From: a gamma proteobacterium symbiont of Taylorina sp.
GTDB lineage: Bacteria; Pseudomonadota; Gammaproteobacteria; GRL18
DNA length: 64,000 nucleotides
NCBI GenBank assembly: GCA_025655455.1
Contig: JAHXIV010000081.1
Coordinates: forward strand, 1-64,000
Direction of reading: 5' to 3'
A model generated the notes under the pieces. It was given only the letters and a program-made list of their open reading frames with translations, had not been told where the DNA came from and did not search any database. Within the stretch, counting starts at the first letter, position 1, and the number at the start of each line of letters is the position of its first letter. Made by a program: the position numbers and the translations under genes. This document shows positions 27,326 to 37,516 of the stretch, in pieces.

Positions 27326-27500
27326 TCAACACCTCCAATCAGGATATTCTTTTCTATCTATAATTAAATATAGAAGAAAAAAAATTTTTTTCAAGAATGT
27401 TGCTTTTTTTCTGGAAATCAACAAAAACTTCATCTATATAGTTAGATAAGTATTAACTAATTACTGTAGATTGTATTTTTCCACCCGGAGAATAATTTCA

Positions 27501-30344
27501 ATGCAGCAGAAAAATAAAGAACTGAATAAAACTTCTTTCCTGTTTGCCGGAAATGCCCCCTATATTGAAAATTTATTTGAACAATATTGTCAGGATCCCC
27601 ATTCTATAGCAAAACAATGGCAGGACTATTTTGATCAGGTTTACGATGATAAAATAGCAACATTCCATGCCCCGCTTACTTTTGCAGAAAATGCACATAT
27701 TCTGAACAGCAATTACTTATACCCTCAGGGTACAAGTTTCGTACGAGCAGACGAGCGGCTCAACTCAGCTTTATCAAACGATTTAATTATCAATGAAAAA
27801 AAACAGAGTGCTGTCTTAAGATTACTCAATGCTTACCGGGTACGAGGTCACCAACAAGCTAACCTTGATCCAATTGGCTTGTATAAACCTCAGCAAATAG
27901 AAGATCTTTTAACACAGTTTCACCAGTTAACAGAAGCCGATATGTTACTGCAGTTTAACACCGGTTCTCTGGCGGCAGCGAATCGATTAACGCTCAGGGA
28001 TATTATCACTATTGTCAGGCGAACTTATTGCAGCAGTGTTGGTTATGAATACATGCATATTACCAAAACCAGCACCAAACGCTGGTTCCAGCAGCGCATA
28101 GAACCACTACCCCCACCTCTCTCTCAAGGCACAAAGCTCCGTCTTCTGGAACGTATTACTGCTGCCGAAGGCTTAGAACGCTATATCCATAACAAGTACG
28201 TTGGCCAGAAACGTTTTTCTCTGGAGGGAGGAGAAGTCTTAATTCCTATGTTAGACGATCTGATTCAGCAAGCCGGGAATCAGGGGATAGAAGAAGTTGT
28301 TGTTGGTATGGCTCATCGGGGTCGTCTAAATGTATTAATCAATATCCTGGGTAAATCTTCTGAGGATTTATTTTTAGAATTTGAAGGCAATGCAACGATT
28401 AAAGGTGCTGGCGATGTTAAATACCATAAAGGTTATTCCTCTAATATTCAAACAGCAGGCGGCAATGTACATCTGGTCTTATCATTTAATCCTTCCCATC
28501 TGGAAATTGTCAGCCCTGTGGTACAGGGTTCCGTCCGGGCAAGACAACAGCGTTATGATGATCTCACGGGTGATAAGGTCATGCCGGTTATGATCCACGG
28601 TGATTCCGCATTTTCAGCTCAGGGTGTGGTAATGGAGACTTTTCAGATGTCTCAGACACGATCCTTTAAAACCGGAGGCACCATTCATATTGTGGTGAAT
28701 AATCAGATTGGTTTTACCACCAGCAATCCAAAAGATATGCGTTCAACTTTATATTGCACCAGTATAGCAAAAATGATTGAGGCACCTATCTTACATGTTA
28801 ATGGAGATGATCCCGAGGCAGTGATTTTTGTTAGTCGTCTGGCACTGGAATACCGCAATACTTTTCATAAAGATGTTGTTATTGATTTAGTTTGTTATCG
28901 CCGTCATGGTCATAATGAAGCAGATGAACCCGCTGTTACACAGCCTATTATGTATAAGAAGATACGTAATCATGACAGCCTGCGTGAAATTTATACACAA
29001 CAACTGCTTGAAAGTGCAGTAATTACATTTGCACAGGCTGAGACATTGATTAAGCTTTATCGTGACCGTTTGGAAGCAGGTAAAGTTGCAGCACTCAATA
29101 TTAGCAGTGAACAGAACAACAACCAATATCTGGTTAACTGGCACCCTTATTTTAACCAACACTGGGACATGGACTATAAAACAGGTATTTCTTTAGAGCA
29201 TCTGCGCATGGTCGGAGCAAGATTACAAATATTGCCAAATGGTTTTGAACTTCACAGCCGGGTTGCCCGTATTGTTGATGACCGGCGTAAAATGGAAGCA
29301 GGTACATTGCCGTTTAACTGGGGAGCAGCTGAGATTCTGGCCTATGGAAGCCTGATTATGGAAGGTTATGAAATTCGCCTGACCGGACAGGATGCAGGTC
29401 GCGGTACATTTTTTCATCGTCACGCAGTATTGCATAATCAGAAAGATGGCCAGACTTATACCCCACTGCAGCACGTTGCTCAGGCTCAGCCGCATTTTGT
29501 GGTCATTGACTCTCTTCTTTCGGAGGAGGCTGTACTGGGTTATGAGTACGGCTATGCTACAGCAGAACCACAGGCACTGGTTATCTGGGAAGCACAATTT
29601 GGAGATTTTGCCAATGGTGCTCAGGTGGTGATTGATCAGTTTATCAGTTCAGGAGAAACCAAATGGAATCACTTATGCGGACTGGTCATGTATTTACCTC
29701 ATGGTTATGAGGGTCAGGGAGCAGAGCATTCTTCCGCACGTCTGGAACGCTATTTACAATTATGCGCCGAATATAATATTCAGGTTTGCATCCCCAGTAC
29801 ACCTGCACAGTTTTTTCATATGATTCGAAGGCAAATGGTCAGACTTTATAGAAAACCACTGATCGTCATGATGCCAAAATCACTATTGCGTCATAAGTTA
29901 TCTGTTTCCAGTTTGGAAGATATCTACAAAGGTCAGTTCCATTGTGTCCTTGATGAAGTAGATGATTTAAACAAGAGTAAAATCAAACGAATTATTTTAT
30001 GCAGCGGCAAGGTCTATTTTGATCTTCTGGAAAGACGCAGAGAACTGGATATCACTGAAATTGCAATTATTCGTATGGAACAACTCTACCCGTTTCCCAC
30101 CAGACAGTTAGAGAAAATTTTACATCAATATCAGACAGTGACAGATTTTGTCTGGTGTCAGGAAGAACCAAAAAATCAGGGTGTCTGGTATTCCAGCCAG
30201 CATCATTTTCATACCTTATTAAGCAAAAAACAAACATTGCGCTATGTTGGTCGGCCACTTTGTGCTGCTCCTGCAGTGGGTTTGTTTAAATTACATGTTC
30301 AGCAGCAAAGCCAGTTAGTCAATGAAGCATTAAAATGGAACTAA
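27501..30344 (+). CDS. sucA: 2-oxoglutarate dehydrogenase E1 component SucA
   Basis: About 947 residues; the ATG at 27501 has CGGAGA 10 bases upstream, better than the TTG at 27471. It holds the N-terminal E2/E3-binding segment ([20 protein letters not shown]), the [15 protein letters not shown] motif, ThDP site residues in [10 protein letters not shown] and [11 protein letters not shown], and the transketolase-like C-terminal half ([29 protein letters not shown]). Residues 74-92 ([19 protein letters not shown]) are encoded by a family A repeat inserted in frame in the variable linker between the N-terminal helix and the E1 core. First gene of sucA-sucB-lpd. Confidence 0.96.
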   Translation: MQQKNKELNKTSFLFAGNAPYIENLFEQYCQDPHSIAKQWQDYFDQVYDDKIATFHAPLTFAENAHILNSNYLYPQGTSFVRADERLNSALSNDLIINEKKQSAVLRLLNAYRVRGHQQANLDPIGLYKPQQIEDLLTQFHQLTEADMLLQFNTGSLAAANRLTLRDIITIVRRTYCSSVGYEYMHITKTSTKRWFQQRIEPLPPPLSQGTKLRLLERITAAEGLERYIHNKYVGQKRFSLEGGEVLIPMLDDLIQQAGNQGIEEVVVGMAHRGRLNVLINILGKSSEDLFLEFEGNATIKGAGDVKYHKGYSSNIQTAGGNVHLVLSFNPSHLEIVSPVVQGSVRARQQRYDDLTGDKVMPVMIHGDSAFSAQGVVMETFQMSQTRSFKTGGTIHIVVNNQIGFTTSNPKDMRSTLYCTSIAKMIEAPILHVNGDDPEAVIFVSRLALEYRNTFHKDVVIDLVCYRRHGHNEADEPAVTQPIMYKKIRNHDSLREIYTQQLLESAVITFAQAETLIKLYRDRLEAGKVAALNISSEQNNNQYLVNWHPYFNQHWDMDYKTGISLEHLRMVGARLQILPNGFELHSRVARIVDDRRKMEAGTLPFNWGAAEILAYGSLIMEGYEIRLTGQDAGRGTFFHRHAVLHNQKDGQTYTPLQHVAQAQPHFVVIDSLLSEEAVLGYEYGYATAEPQALVIWEAQFGDFANGAQVVIDQFISSGETKWNHLCGLVMYLPHGYEGQGAEHSSARLERYLQLCAEYNIQVCIPSTPAQFFHMIRRQMVRLYRKPLIVMMPKSLLRHKLSVSSLEDIYKGQFHCVLDEVDDLNKSKIKRIILCSGKVYFDLLERRRELDITEIAIIRMEQLYPFPTRQLEKILHQYQTVTDFVWCQEEPKNQGVWYSSQHHFHTLLSKKQTLRYVGRPLCAAPAVGLFKLHVQQQSQLVNEALKWN
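27718..27776. repeat. Family A two-hairpin repeat inserted in frame in sucA
   Basis: The stretch matches the noncoding copies at 19017 and 46897 (shared core: TTTCGT, then GAGCAG-like arm, then CTCAACTCAGCTTTA). Here the left hairpin is TACCC/GGGTA (27720-27732), and the right one GAGC/GCTC (27745-27748 and 27758-27761). It adds 19 residues to SucA without breaking the frame. The hairpin arms differ between copies but stay self-complementary. Confidence 0.8.
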
Positions 30345-30348
30345 ATAT

Positions 30349-31602
30349 ATGACAATTGAACTGAAACTTACCACACTACCTGAATCAGTGAGTGAAGCTA
30401 CCATTGTTTCCTGGTATAAAAAGCCCGGAGAAAGAGTGAGACAGGATGAAAAACTCGCTGATATAGAAACAGATAAGGTTATCCTGGATATCCCGGCTCC
30501 AGTCTCAGGTGTATTAATCAAAATAATCACCCCGGAAGGAACAACCATTCAGGCAGAAACAGTGATTGGTTTAATTGAAGAAGGTGATGCTGCGGCAATG
30601 GATACACCGGACACTGTCCAGAATCCTGTCAGTATTCCAGAAACTGCAAGAGAAATTGCACTCAGTCCTGCAGTTAGAAATATGCTCAATGAATTCAATC
30701 TGGATGCCTCGGTTATCACTGCCACAGGTAAGAGAGGACGCTTATTAAAAGCTGATATTGTTAATTATCTGGAAAAAATTGCTGCGCCAGTCATTACAGA
30801 AACAAGCCAGTCGATATCAACACCTTCAACAGCAGAATCTGTAATAGTTGCAGATTCCGAAGCAGCCAAACATACTCCCAATAGCACACAAACAATGATT
30901 AGTCGGGAACCCCGGCGGGTTCCTATGAGTCGTATTCGCTCATCCATTGCCAAACGATTAGTCGAAGCACAACAAAATGCTGCTATCCTGACCACATTTA
31001 ATGAAGTAGATTTAACTGAAGTCATAGCCATTCGCACAGAATTTGCAGAATCCTTTAAAAAACAAAAGGAAGTTAAATTGGGCTTTATGTCTTTTTTTGT
31101 AAAAGCTGTGACTAATTCCTTAAAACAATTTCCCATTATTAATGCTGCTACTGAAGGCAATGATATTCTTTATCATGATTACTTTGATATTGGTATCGCT
31201 GTTGGTTCTGAACGTGGTCTGGTGGTGCCTATTCTGCGTGATGCCGATAAAATGAGCTTCGCACAAATTGAATCCGCTATTGCTGTCTTTGCACAAAAAG
31301 CCCGTGATGGAAGTATTGCCATTGAAGATATCAGCGGCGGCAGTTTTACCATTACCAATGGTGGTGTATTTGGTTCACTGCTTTCAACTCCCATACTTAA
31401 CCCACCTCAGAGTGCTATTCTTGGTTTGCATAAAATTCAACGCAGACCCATCGCTATTGGTGATGAAATTGCTATACGACCCATGATGAACCTTGCTCTA
31501 TCCTATGACCACCGCATCATTGATGGTAGTGATGCAGTAAGATTTTTAGTGAGTATAAAAAATACGCTGGAAAAACCTGCCAGCCTGTTTCTTGAGGTAT
31601 AG
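30349..31602 (+). CDS. sucB: Dihydrolipoamide succinyltransferase SucB (E2)
   Basis: A 417-residue E2 component. One lipoyl domain at residues 1-80 with lipoyl-lysine 43 ([16 protein letters not shown]), a linker, a peripheral-subunit-binding domain ([23 protein letters not shown], in parts, about 103-140), a Ser/Thr/Ala linker, then the catalytic domain with His388 and Asp392 in [16 protein letters not shown]. It starts 4 bases after sucA, so the two are tightly coupled. Confidence 0.96.
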   Translation: MTIELKLTTLPESVSEATIVSWYKKPGERVRQDEKLADIETDKVILDIPAPVSGVLIKIITPEGTTIQAETVIGLIEEGDAAAMDTPDTVQNPVSIPETAREIALSPAVRNMLNEFNLDASVITATGKRGRLLKADIVNYLEKIAAPVITETSQSISTPSTAESVIVADSEAAKHTPNSTQTMISREPRRVPMSRIRSSIAKRLVEAQQNAAILTTFNEVDLTEVIAIRTEFAESFKKQKEVKLGFMSFFVKAVTNSLKQFPIINAATEGNDILYHDYFDIGIAVGSERGLVVPILRDADKMSFAQIESAIAVFAQKARDGSIAIEDISGGSFTITNGGVFGSLLSTPILNPPQSAILGLHKIQRRPIAIGDEIAIRPMMNLALSYDHRIIDGSDAVRFLVSIKNTLEKPASLFLEV

Positions 31603-31643
31603 ATAGAGCCATTAACCAATTTTGAATTTAGAGGAGAGAAACA

Positions 31644-33086
31644 ATGTCAGACAATAAAAACTATGATGTGGTGGTGATTGGAGCTGGACCTGCTGGTTAT
31701 GTCGCTGCAATACGCTGTTCACAATTGGGTTTAAAAACTGCCTGTGTTGATAATTGGCAGGATGAGGATGGCAAACATCATCTTGGTGGAACCTGTCTTA
31801 ATGTTGGCTGCATACCTTCCAAAGCATTACTTGATTCATCAGAACATTATTACCAGCTTAATAATGAGTTTGCAGAACATGGCATAAAGATCAATCAGTT
31901 CAGTCTGAATATCGCACAGATGATGGCACGAAAAAATAACATTACCCGGCAATTAAGTTCAGGAATAAACACTTTATTTGCGGCAAATAATATCGATTTA
32001 CACTCTGGAACAGGTCAGCTGCAGGAAAATAATCGCATAGCAGTAATTCCCATGGATTCATCTGCACAACACTACGTTCTTGAAGGTGAAAATATTATTT
32101 TAGCAACTGGCTCACAGGCGATGGATATTCCTGCAGCACCTATTGATAATAAAAATATTGTTGATTCTACTGGAGCATTAAGCTTTACTGAAGTCCCTAA
32201 ACGACTAGCCATAATCGGTGCTGGAGTCATCGGACTGGAGTTAGGCAGTGTCTGGAATCGTCTTGGCAGCAAAGTTATTTTGCTTGAGGCTCAGGAAGAG
32301 TTTTTACCTATTGCTGACAGGCTGCTGGCCTCTGAAGCATTACGTCACTTTAATAAACAGGGATTGGATATTCGCCTTGGAGCACGAGTCACTTCCAGCA
32401 GTATCGGGAAAAAACAAATCACTGTGAGCTATCAGGACAAACAAAAACAAAAACGCATTGTTGTTGATCGCGTATTGGTTGCTGTCGGCAGAACACCTCA
32501 TACTAAAAATTTATTTGCCGCCAATGTCAATTTACTGCTTGATGAAGGGGGATTTATTGATGTGGATAAATATTGCAGAACCAATCTGCCTGATGTTTAT
32601 GCTGTCGGTGATATTGTACGCGGACCTATGTTAGCTCACAAAGGCTCAGAAGAAGGCATCTGCGTTGCAGAAACTATTGCCGGTAATAAAAAACATATTA
32701 ATATGAACTTAATTCCTGCGGTCGTTTATACTTTACCGGAGATTGCCTGGGTAGGGAAGACTGAACAGGTTTTGCTTAAAGAAGATATACCATTTAAGTC
32801 AGGAATATTTCCTTTCGCTGCAAATGGCAGAGCCAAAGCAATGAGTGCTGATAGCGGCCAACTAAAAGTACTGAGTCATGCCAAAACAGATAAAATTCTT
32901 GGGGTTCATATTATCGGACCATTTGCATCCGAAATATTACAGACAGCGGTAATCGCCATGGAGTTTGAAGGCAGCGCTGAAGATTTGGCACGTTCTATTT
33001 TTGCTCATCCCAGTCTTTCTGAAGCCTTACATGAAGCCGCTCTGGCGGTTGATAATAGAGCTATTCATGCCATTAATAGAGGTTGA
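31644..33086 (+). CDS. lpdA: Dihydrolipoamide dehydrogenase (E3)
   Basis: A 480-residue FAD disulfide oxidoreductase: FAD fold VIGAGPAGYVAAIR, redox pair Cys51/Cys56 in GGTCLNVGCIPSKALL, NAD fold AIIGAGVIGLELGSVW, and the dimer-interface HPSLSEAL with His455/Glu460. A GAGGAGAGAAAC ribosome-binding site precedes the ATG. Third gene of the sucA-sucB-lpd operon, serving 2-oxoglutarate dehydrogenase and perhaps other lipoyl complexes. It converges with the gene at 33099 across only 12 bases. Confidence 0.96.
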   Translation: MSDNKNYDVVVIGAGPAGYVAAIRCSQLGLKTACVDNWQDEDGKHHLGGTCLNVGCIPSKALLDSSEHYYQLNNEFAEHGIKINQFSLNIAQMMARKNNITRQLSSGINTLFAANNIDLHSGTGQLQENNRIAVIPMDSSAQHYVLEGENIILATGSQAMDIPAAPIDNKNIVDSTGALSFTEVPKRLAIIGAGVIGLELGSVWNRLGSKVILLEAQEEFLPIADRLLASEALRHFNKQGLDIRLGARVTSSSIGKKQITVSYQDKQKQKRIVVDRVLVAVGRTPHTKNLFAANVNLLLDEGGFIDVDKYCRTNLPDVYAVGDIVRGPMLAHKGSEEGICVAETIAGNKKHINMNLIPAVVYTLPEIAWVGKTEQVLLKEDIPFKSGIFPFAANGRAKAMSADSGQLKVLSHAKTDKILGVHIIGPFASEILQTAVIAMEFEGSAEDLARSIFAHPSLSEALHEAALAVDNRAIHAINRG

Positions 33087-33098
33087 ATTATTGCTCAA

Positions 33099-33329
33099 TC
33101 AGGTTTTTTCATCCAGCATAGAACCGAGTATTTCATCAACAGTTTCTATGACTTTTCCAGAAGCAAGTACCTGATATTGATTCATTTTCATATCGACAAT
33201 TTCATTAAGATGAAGGCTAGGGTTTTCTGCAGCTTCTTTACTGGCGATAGTCGCTGCATTCTTTTTCATACCGGCCAAACCTGTCTGTATGCCTGTTTGA
33301 GCAATCGCTAGAATACTATTATCTGACAT
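33099..33329 (-). CDS. Small flagellar rod/hook-like protein
   Basis: A 76-residue protein; the ATG at 33329 has AAGGAG 8 bases upstream. The N-terminus (SILAIAQTGIQTGLAGMKKNAATIAS) and the C-terminus (NEIVDMKMNQYQVLASGKVI, then ETVDEILGSMLD) resemble the coiled-coil ends of FlgB/FlgC/FlgG-type axial proteins, with the central domain missing. Small proteins with just these two ends exist near flagellar or chemotaxis genes in other bacteria. It stands alone, 5 kb or more from the flagellar blocks. A function in the axial structure is inferred, not shown. Confidence 0.6.
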   Translation of the reverse strand: MSDNSILAIAQTGIQTGLAGMKKNAATIASKEAAENPSLHLNEIVDMKMNQYQVLASGKVIETVDEILGSMLDEKT

Positions 33330-33374
33330 GAGCAACACTCCTTATTGAATACACCTATTGGCGTCCAGATCAAC

Positions 33375-34046
33375 TTAATCTTTAAGCCATTGCTTTCTTA
33401 TTCTATCATAATTCAACATCAGCCACTGCATGGATATCATCGTGCTGGCATTATTCAGACGTCCCTCTTTGAGCCATTGAACCACTGTTTCAAAAGAAAC
33501 CACCATCACACGAATATCTTCACCCTCTTCTTCCACCCCGTGAATTCCCTCAACACCTTCACTATTCACACAGCCGCAATATAATTGTATGGTTTCTGAA
33601 CAGCCTCCTGAACTGGAGTAAAAATCACCAATCGGCTCCAGATCCAGTATTGTACATCCAGCCTCTTCAATGGCTTCTCTATGGGCAACATCTTCCTGTG
33701 ACTCTCCAACTTCAACCATACCGGCAATAATTTCCAATAACCAGGGTGTATCAGAATTAACGACATTATTTCCACTACTGATATTAACATAGGCACCAAT
33801 ACGAAATTGTTCTAATAAAATCACTTTATCCTGCCATGGATCATAAGCTAATACACCAACCGCATGCCCCCGTTCCAGACATTCCCTGATAATAACTCTG
33901 GATTTTTCACCATTAAACAATGCATGCTGGATAGCATATTGATTAATAGAAAAAAAACCTTGATAACCCGACTCTTTATGGATTAGTGAAACATCCTGTT
34001 GAGTCATTTTTTTATCTTTCATACGGCTTTTTTTACTTTTATTCAT
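33375..34046 (-). CDS. nudF: ADP-ribose pyrophosphatase, Nudix family
   Basis: A 223-residue Nudix hydrolase with a complete Nudix box GMVEVGESQEDVAHREAIEE followed by AGC (G-x5-E-x7-R-E-U-x-E-E-x-G-U), and the NudF-type neighbourhood LLEIIAGMVE, FYSSSGGCSETIQLYCGCV. It hydrolyses ADP-ribose or related sugars. Starts at residues 9 or 14 are also possible since no strong Shine-Dalgarno marks the first ATG. Divergent from mobB. Confidence 0.87.
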   Translation of the reverse strand: MNKSKKSRMKDKKMTQQDVSLIHKESGYQGFFSINQYAIQHALFNGEKSRVIIRECLERGHAVGVLAYDPWQDKVILLEQFRIGAYVNISSGNNVVNSDTPWLLEIIAGMVEVGESQEDVAHREAIEEAGCTILDLEPIGDFYSSSGGCSETIQLYCGCVNSEGVEGIHGVEEEGEDIRVMVVSFETVVQWLKEGRLNNASTMISMQWLMLNYDRIRKQWLKD

Positions 34047-34082
34047 CAGACGACTAATTCATTAATATGATATAATTTTCAA

Positions 34083-34640
34083 ATGATAACACTGACAAAA
34101 TACAAAAACATCCCTTTATTAGGCTTTGCTGCTTATAGCGGTACAGGAAAAACCACCTTGCTGGAGCAATTAATTCCTGAACTTAATCAGGCTGATATCC
34201 AAGTTGCACTAATAAAACATACCCATCATGAAAAATTTGATATTGATCAACCCGGTAAAGACAGTTATCGCTTACGTAAAGCCGGAGCACATCAGGTACT
34301 GGTTGCTTCTGCAAAACGCTGGGCATTAATGGTTGAACAGCCTTCTGATCAGTTTGAGAATAAGCCTGAACCTGATCTGTCACAACTATTACCACATTTA
34401 GATCTGGATAAAACAGATTTGATTTTAGTGGAAGGTTTCAAACATGAAGCCATCAGTAAAATTGAATTACACCGTCCAGCACTTGAGAAACCACTACTGC
34501 ACCCTCATGATCCTGATATTGTTGCTATAGCAAGTGATCAGGATCATTTGCAGGATTACTATCCTGAACAGATTCAATGTCCTGTTCTTGATATCAATAA
34601 TATCCAAGAGATCGCCCTTTTTATTAAAAAACTGCTCTAA
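34083..34640 (+). CDS. mobB: Molybdopterin-guanine dinucleotide adaptor MobB
   Basis: A 185-residue P-loop protein with Walker A at residues 19-25 (YSGTGKTTLLEQLI), HTHHEKFDIDQPGKDSYR, and the DLILVEGFKHEAISKIELHR block. MobB binds GTP and assists MobA in making the MGD cofactor. It precedes moeA by 27 bases, so the two genes form a molybdenum cofactor unit. The RBS is weak. Confidence 0.92.
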   Translation: MITLTKYKNIPLLGFAAYSGTGKTTLLEQLIPELNQADIQVALIKHTHHEKFDIDQPGKDSYRLRKAGAHQVLVASAKRWALMVEQPSDQFENKPEPDLSQLLPHLDLDKTDLILVEGFKHEAISKIELHRPALEKPLLHPHDPDIVAIASDQDHLQDYYPEQIQCPVLDINNIQEIALFIKKLL

Positions 34641-34667
34641 AATTACATTAAACAGGATCAATACACA

Positions 34668-35918
34668 ATGAGCCCAAATTTAAACCATAGCGACAATCTA
34701 TTCCTTAGTGTTAGCGAAGTACAGCAACGTATTATCAGTGATATAAAAGCAGTTGACGGCATAGAACAAGTTGATTTGCGCCATGCTCTGGGACGTATTT
34801 TAGCAGCAGATGTCATCGCTACTTTTGATACCCCACCCTGTGATAATTCCGGTATGGATGGTTATGCTTTTCATAGTAAAGAAATCAAAGGGGATGAGAC
34901 TCTGACTTTAAAAGTTGTCGGTCAATCTTTTGCAGGTCATATCTATAATGGTGAAATAAAACCAGGTGAAGCAATTCGTATTATGACCGGAGCTCAGGTG
35001 CCTGCCGGTGTCGATACCGTTGTGATGCAGGAACATACTAAAAAACCTGATGATGAGACAATTTTAATCACCACCATTCCAAAACCTTTCGCCAATGTAC
35101 GCAAAGCCGGTGATGATCTCATCACCGGACAAACCTTCCTGGCTGCCGGAAAACAATTGTCCCCGACTGATTTAGCCTTTCTTGCCACTCAAGGCATCGC
35201 TGAAGTGAGCGTAAAACGAAAACTAAGAGTCGCCTTCTTTTCAACAGGAGATGAACTGCGTTCTATTGGTGAAACATTGGCAGAAGGTGATATTTATGAT
35301 TCAAATCGTTATTCAATTTACGGTTTATTAAAAAACATGGATGTCGACATCATTGATATGGGCGTAATTAAAGATGACAGACAGGCCATTGAAGATGCAT
35401 TTAACACGGCAGCCAGTGTTGCCGATGCCGTGATTACTTCCGGTGGAGTTTCTGTTGGTGAAGCCGATTTTGTCAAAGAAACACTGGAAAAATTAGGCCG
35501 GATTAATTTCTGGAAAATATCAATGAAGCCCGGCAAACCATTGGCCTTTGGAACTTTGGGCAATAGTCTGTTTTTTGGCTTACCCGGCAATCCCGTCTCA
35601 GTTATTGCCACATTCTACCAATTTGTCCAGCCTGCTTTAAAACGTATGAAGGGTCAGAATATTGTATTGCCTATGGTAATTAAGGCAAAAACAACTGAAT
35701 TCCTGAAAAAAAGACCCGGACGTACTGATTTTCAACGCGGCATTTTAGAACAGGCAGAAAATGGTGAACTGACCGTCAGAAATGCCGGTACTCAGGCCTC
35801 TCATGTTCTTACCGCTATGAGCAATGCTAATTGTTTTATTGTACTGCCTGCCGAGGGCGGCAGTGTAGAAATTGGTGAGATGGTGGATGTGCAGCCATTT
35901 GAAGGGTTAACAGGTTAA
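34668..35918 (+). CDS. moeA: Molybdopterin molybdenumtransferase MoeA
   Basis: A 416-residue enzyme that inserts molybdate into adenylated molybdopterin. Domain I-II region with CDNSGMDGYAF, the MPT-binding domain with FSTGDELRSIGETLAEGDIYDSN (in parts), SGGVSVGEADFVKETL, KPGKPLAFGTLGNSLFFGLPGNPVS (in parts), and the C-terminal beta domain. Normal length. It shares an operon with mobB. A repeat remnant follows in place of a clear terminator. Confidence 0.95.
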   Translation: MSPNLNHSDNLFLSVSEVQQRIISDIKAVDGIEQVDLRHALGRILAADVIATFDTPPCDNSGMDGYAFHSKEIKGDETLTLKVVGQSFAGHIYNGEIKPGEAIRIMTGAQVPAGVDTVVMQEHTKKPDDETILITTIPKPFANVRKAGDDLITGQTFLAAGKQLSPTDLAFLATQGIAEVSVKRKLRVAFFSTGDELRSIGETLAEGDIYDSNRYSIYGLLKNMDVDIIDMGVIKDDRQAIEDAFNTAASVADAVITSGGVSVGEADFVKETLEKLGRINFWKISMKPGKPLAFGTLGNSLFFGLPGNPVSVIATFYQFVQPALKRMKGQNIVLPMVIKAKTTEFLKKRPGRTDFQRGILEQAENGELTVRNAGTQASHVLTAMSNANCFIVLPAEGGSVEIGEMVDVQPFEGLTG

Positions 35919-35930
35919 ATCCGTGAGCAA

Positions 35931-35963
35931 TGTAGGGCGGAATAGCAAAGCGTTTTCCACCAT
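35931..35963. repeat. Degenerate short palindromic repeat after moeA
   Basis: GTAGGGCGGAATAGC followed by AAGCGTTTTCCACC forms an imperfect hairpin of GGCGGAA/TTTCCACC type. The GTAGGGCGGAATA...TTCCGCC motif is a common scattered element in proteobacterial genomes. Only one copy was noticed in this window, and it is decayed. Confidence 0.4.
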
Positions 35964-36013
35964 CAAACTAATGTGCGTAGGGAAAGTTGTGAGAGATAAG
36001 AGCCTATAAAAAC

Positions 36014-37081
36014 TCAGTCAAGCAGTGAATTTTTTAGTCTTTTTCTTTGCTGCAGCATCTCAGGATCAGAAGTAATTTCCCAACCCTGAATATGTTGTTC
36101 TATCAGACTGGCCATAGCACTTATCTGTGAGGATGAATCATTGAGTGCCGGAATATAATGATATGATTTTCCACCTGCATTTAAAAATACATCTCTATTT
36201 TCTACGGCTATTTCTTCTAATGTCTCCAGGCAATCGATGCTAAATCCAGGGCAAATAATATCGACAAATTTAATTCCTTGACTGGCCAGATCAGACAAAG
36301 TCTCACTGGTATAAGGCTTTAGCCATTCCTGCTTCCCAAAACGAGATTGAAAGGTCATTAGCCATTGTGTTTCATCCAGCTGCAGTTTTTCTGCCAGCAG
36401 TCTTGCCGTTTTATGGCACTGACAATAATAAGGATCACCCTTAGTGTGATAAACTTCAGGCAAGCCATGAAATGACATAATCAGTTTCTGCCCTTTTTGT
36501 GACAGCCAATGTGCCTGAACTGAATCAGCCAGGGCTTGAATATAAGCATTCTGATCATGGTATTGATTAATAAAACGTAATTCCGGCACCCAACGCCACT
36601 GTTGTAACTCCGATGTGACTGCATCAAAAATGGCTGCCGTGGTAGTGCCTGAATATTGAGCATAGGTGGGGAAAATCAATATTTTTCTGGCATTATCACG
36701 GCTCAGTTTGCGCATAGCAGAAGCAATATCAGGCTGTCCATAACGCATGGCCAATGCAAATGTGAGTTTATTATTGTTGAACTTAGCTTCCAGCTTTTCC
36801 TTTTGTTTTTGGGCTGTTGAGACTAAAGGAGAACCGTCTTTTGTCCAGATAGACTGGTATAAAGGTACTAATTTAGCGGGTCGAAAAGGCAAAATAAAGA
36901 AATTGAGGATTAGCTGCCAAAAGAACTTCGGCATTTCTATCACTCGCTGATCAGATAGAAATTCTTTTAAAAAACGTCTGATTGAACTGGCATCAGGGGC
37001 TTCCGGTGAACCCAGATTCACCAGAAGAATACCAATTTTCTCAGCTTGTTCGTGTTTGAACTCCTGCGAGTAAAATTTCAT
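36014..37081 (-). CDS. hemH: Ferrochelatase
   Basis: A 355-residue enzyme inserting Fe(II) into protoporphyrin IX, the last step of heme synthesis. Family blocks: ILLVNLGSPEAPDASSIRRFLKEFLSDQRVIE (in parts) near residue 18, MRYGQPDIASAM, the catalytic His in MSFHGLPEVYHTKGDPYYCQC, and the catalytic Glu in CPGFSIDCLETLEEIA. Cys residues in YYCQCHKTA may relate to a [2Fe-2S] cluster in some homologues, which I cannot confirm. No strong RBS is seen. Confidence 0.94.
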   Translation of the reverse strand: MKFYSQEFKHEQAEKIGILLVNLGSPEAPDASSIRRFLKEFLSDQRVIEMPKFFWQLILNFFILPFRPAKLVPLYQSIWTKDGSPLVSTAQKQKEKLEAKFNNNKLTFALAMRYGQPDIASAMRKLSRDNARKILIFPTYAQYSGTTTAAIFDAVTSELQQWRWVPELRFINQYHDQNAYIQALADSVQAHWLSQKGQKLIMSFHGLPEVYHTKGDPYYCQCHKTARLLAEKLQLDETQWLMTFQSRFGKQEWLKPYTSETLSDLASQGIKFVDIICPGFSIDCLETLEEIAVENRDVFLNAGGKSYHYIPALNDSSSQISAMASLIEQHIQGWEITSDPEMLQQRKRLKNSLLD

Positions 37082-37101
37082 AATAGAAAATACTGCATAA
37101 G

Positions 37102-37482
37102 TTATTGCTTAGCGGCTTCATCAGCCTGCTGCTGTTCAATATCTTTTTTCACTTCTTCCATATCCAGACCCTGAACCTGTTCAATAATCTGTTCCATCTG
37201 AGCAGCCTGAGGTGCACCCGGCTGAGAAAAAAGAATGATTTGCTCTCGAAAAATCATTAGAGTTGGAATGGAACGAATTTGAAACTCACCGGCCAATGCC
37301 TGCTCTTTTTCTGTATTGACCTTAGCAAAAACAATATCTGGATATTTTTCAGATAATTCATCATAAATGGGTGCAAAACCTTTACAAGGACCACACCAGG
37401 GTGCCCAGAAATCAACAATTACAAAATCATTATTACTAATAATATCATTAAAATTTTCCGCTGTAACATCAACAGTTGCCAT
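37102..37482 (-). CDS. Thioredoxin-family protein
   Basis: A 126-residue thioredoxin fold with active site Cys30-Gly-Pro-Cys33 in DFWAPWCGPCKGFAP and the cis-Pro loop RSIPTLMIF. The C-terminus carries an extra acidic/Gln-rich tail (EEVKKDIEQQQADEAAKQ) of about 20 residues not found in classical TrxA. No signal peptide, so cytoplasmic. It lies between bolA-like and hemH genes on the same strand. Confidence 0.9.
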   Translation of the reverse strand: MATVDVTAENFNDIISNNDFVIVDFWAPWCGPCKGFAPIYDELSEKYPDIVFAKVNTEKEQALAGEFQIRSIPTLMIFREQIILFSQPGAPQAAQMEQIIEQVQGLDMEEVKKDIEQQQADEAAKQ

Positions 37483-37516
37483 AAATAGTTCCTCAATTAT
37501 ATTTAAAACTTAATAC

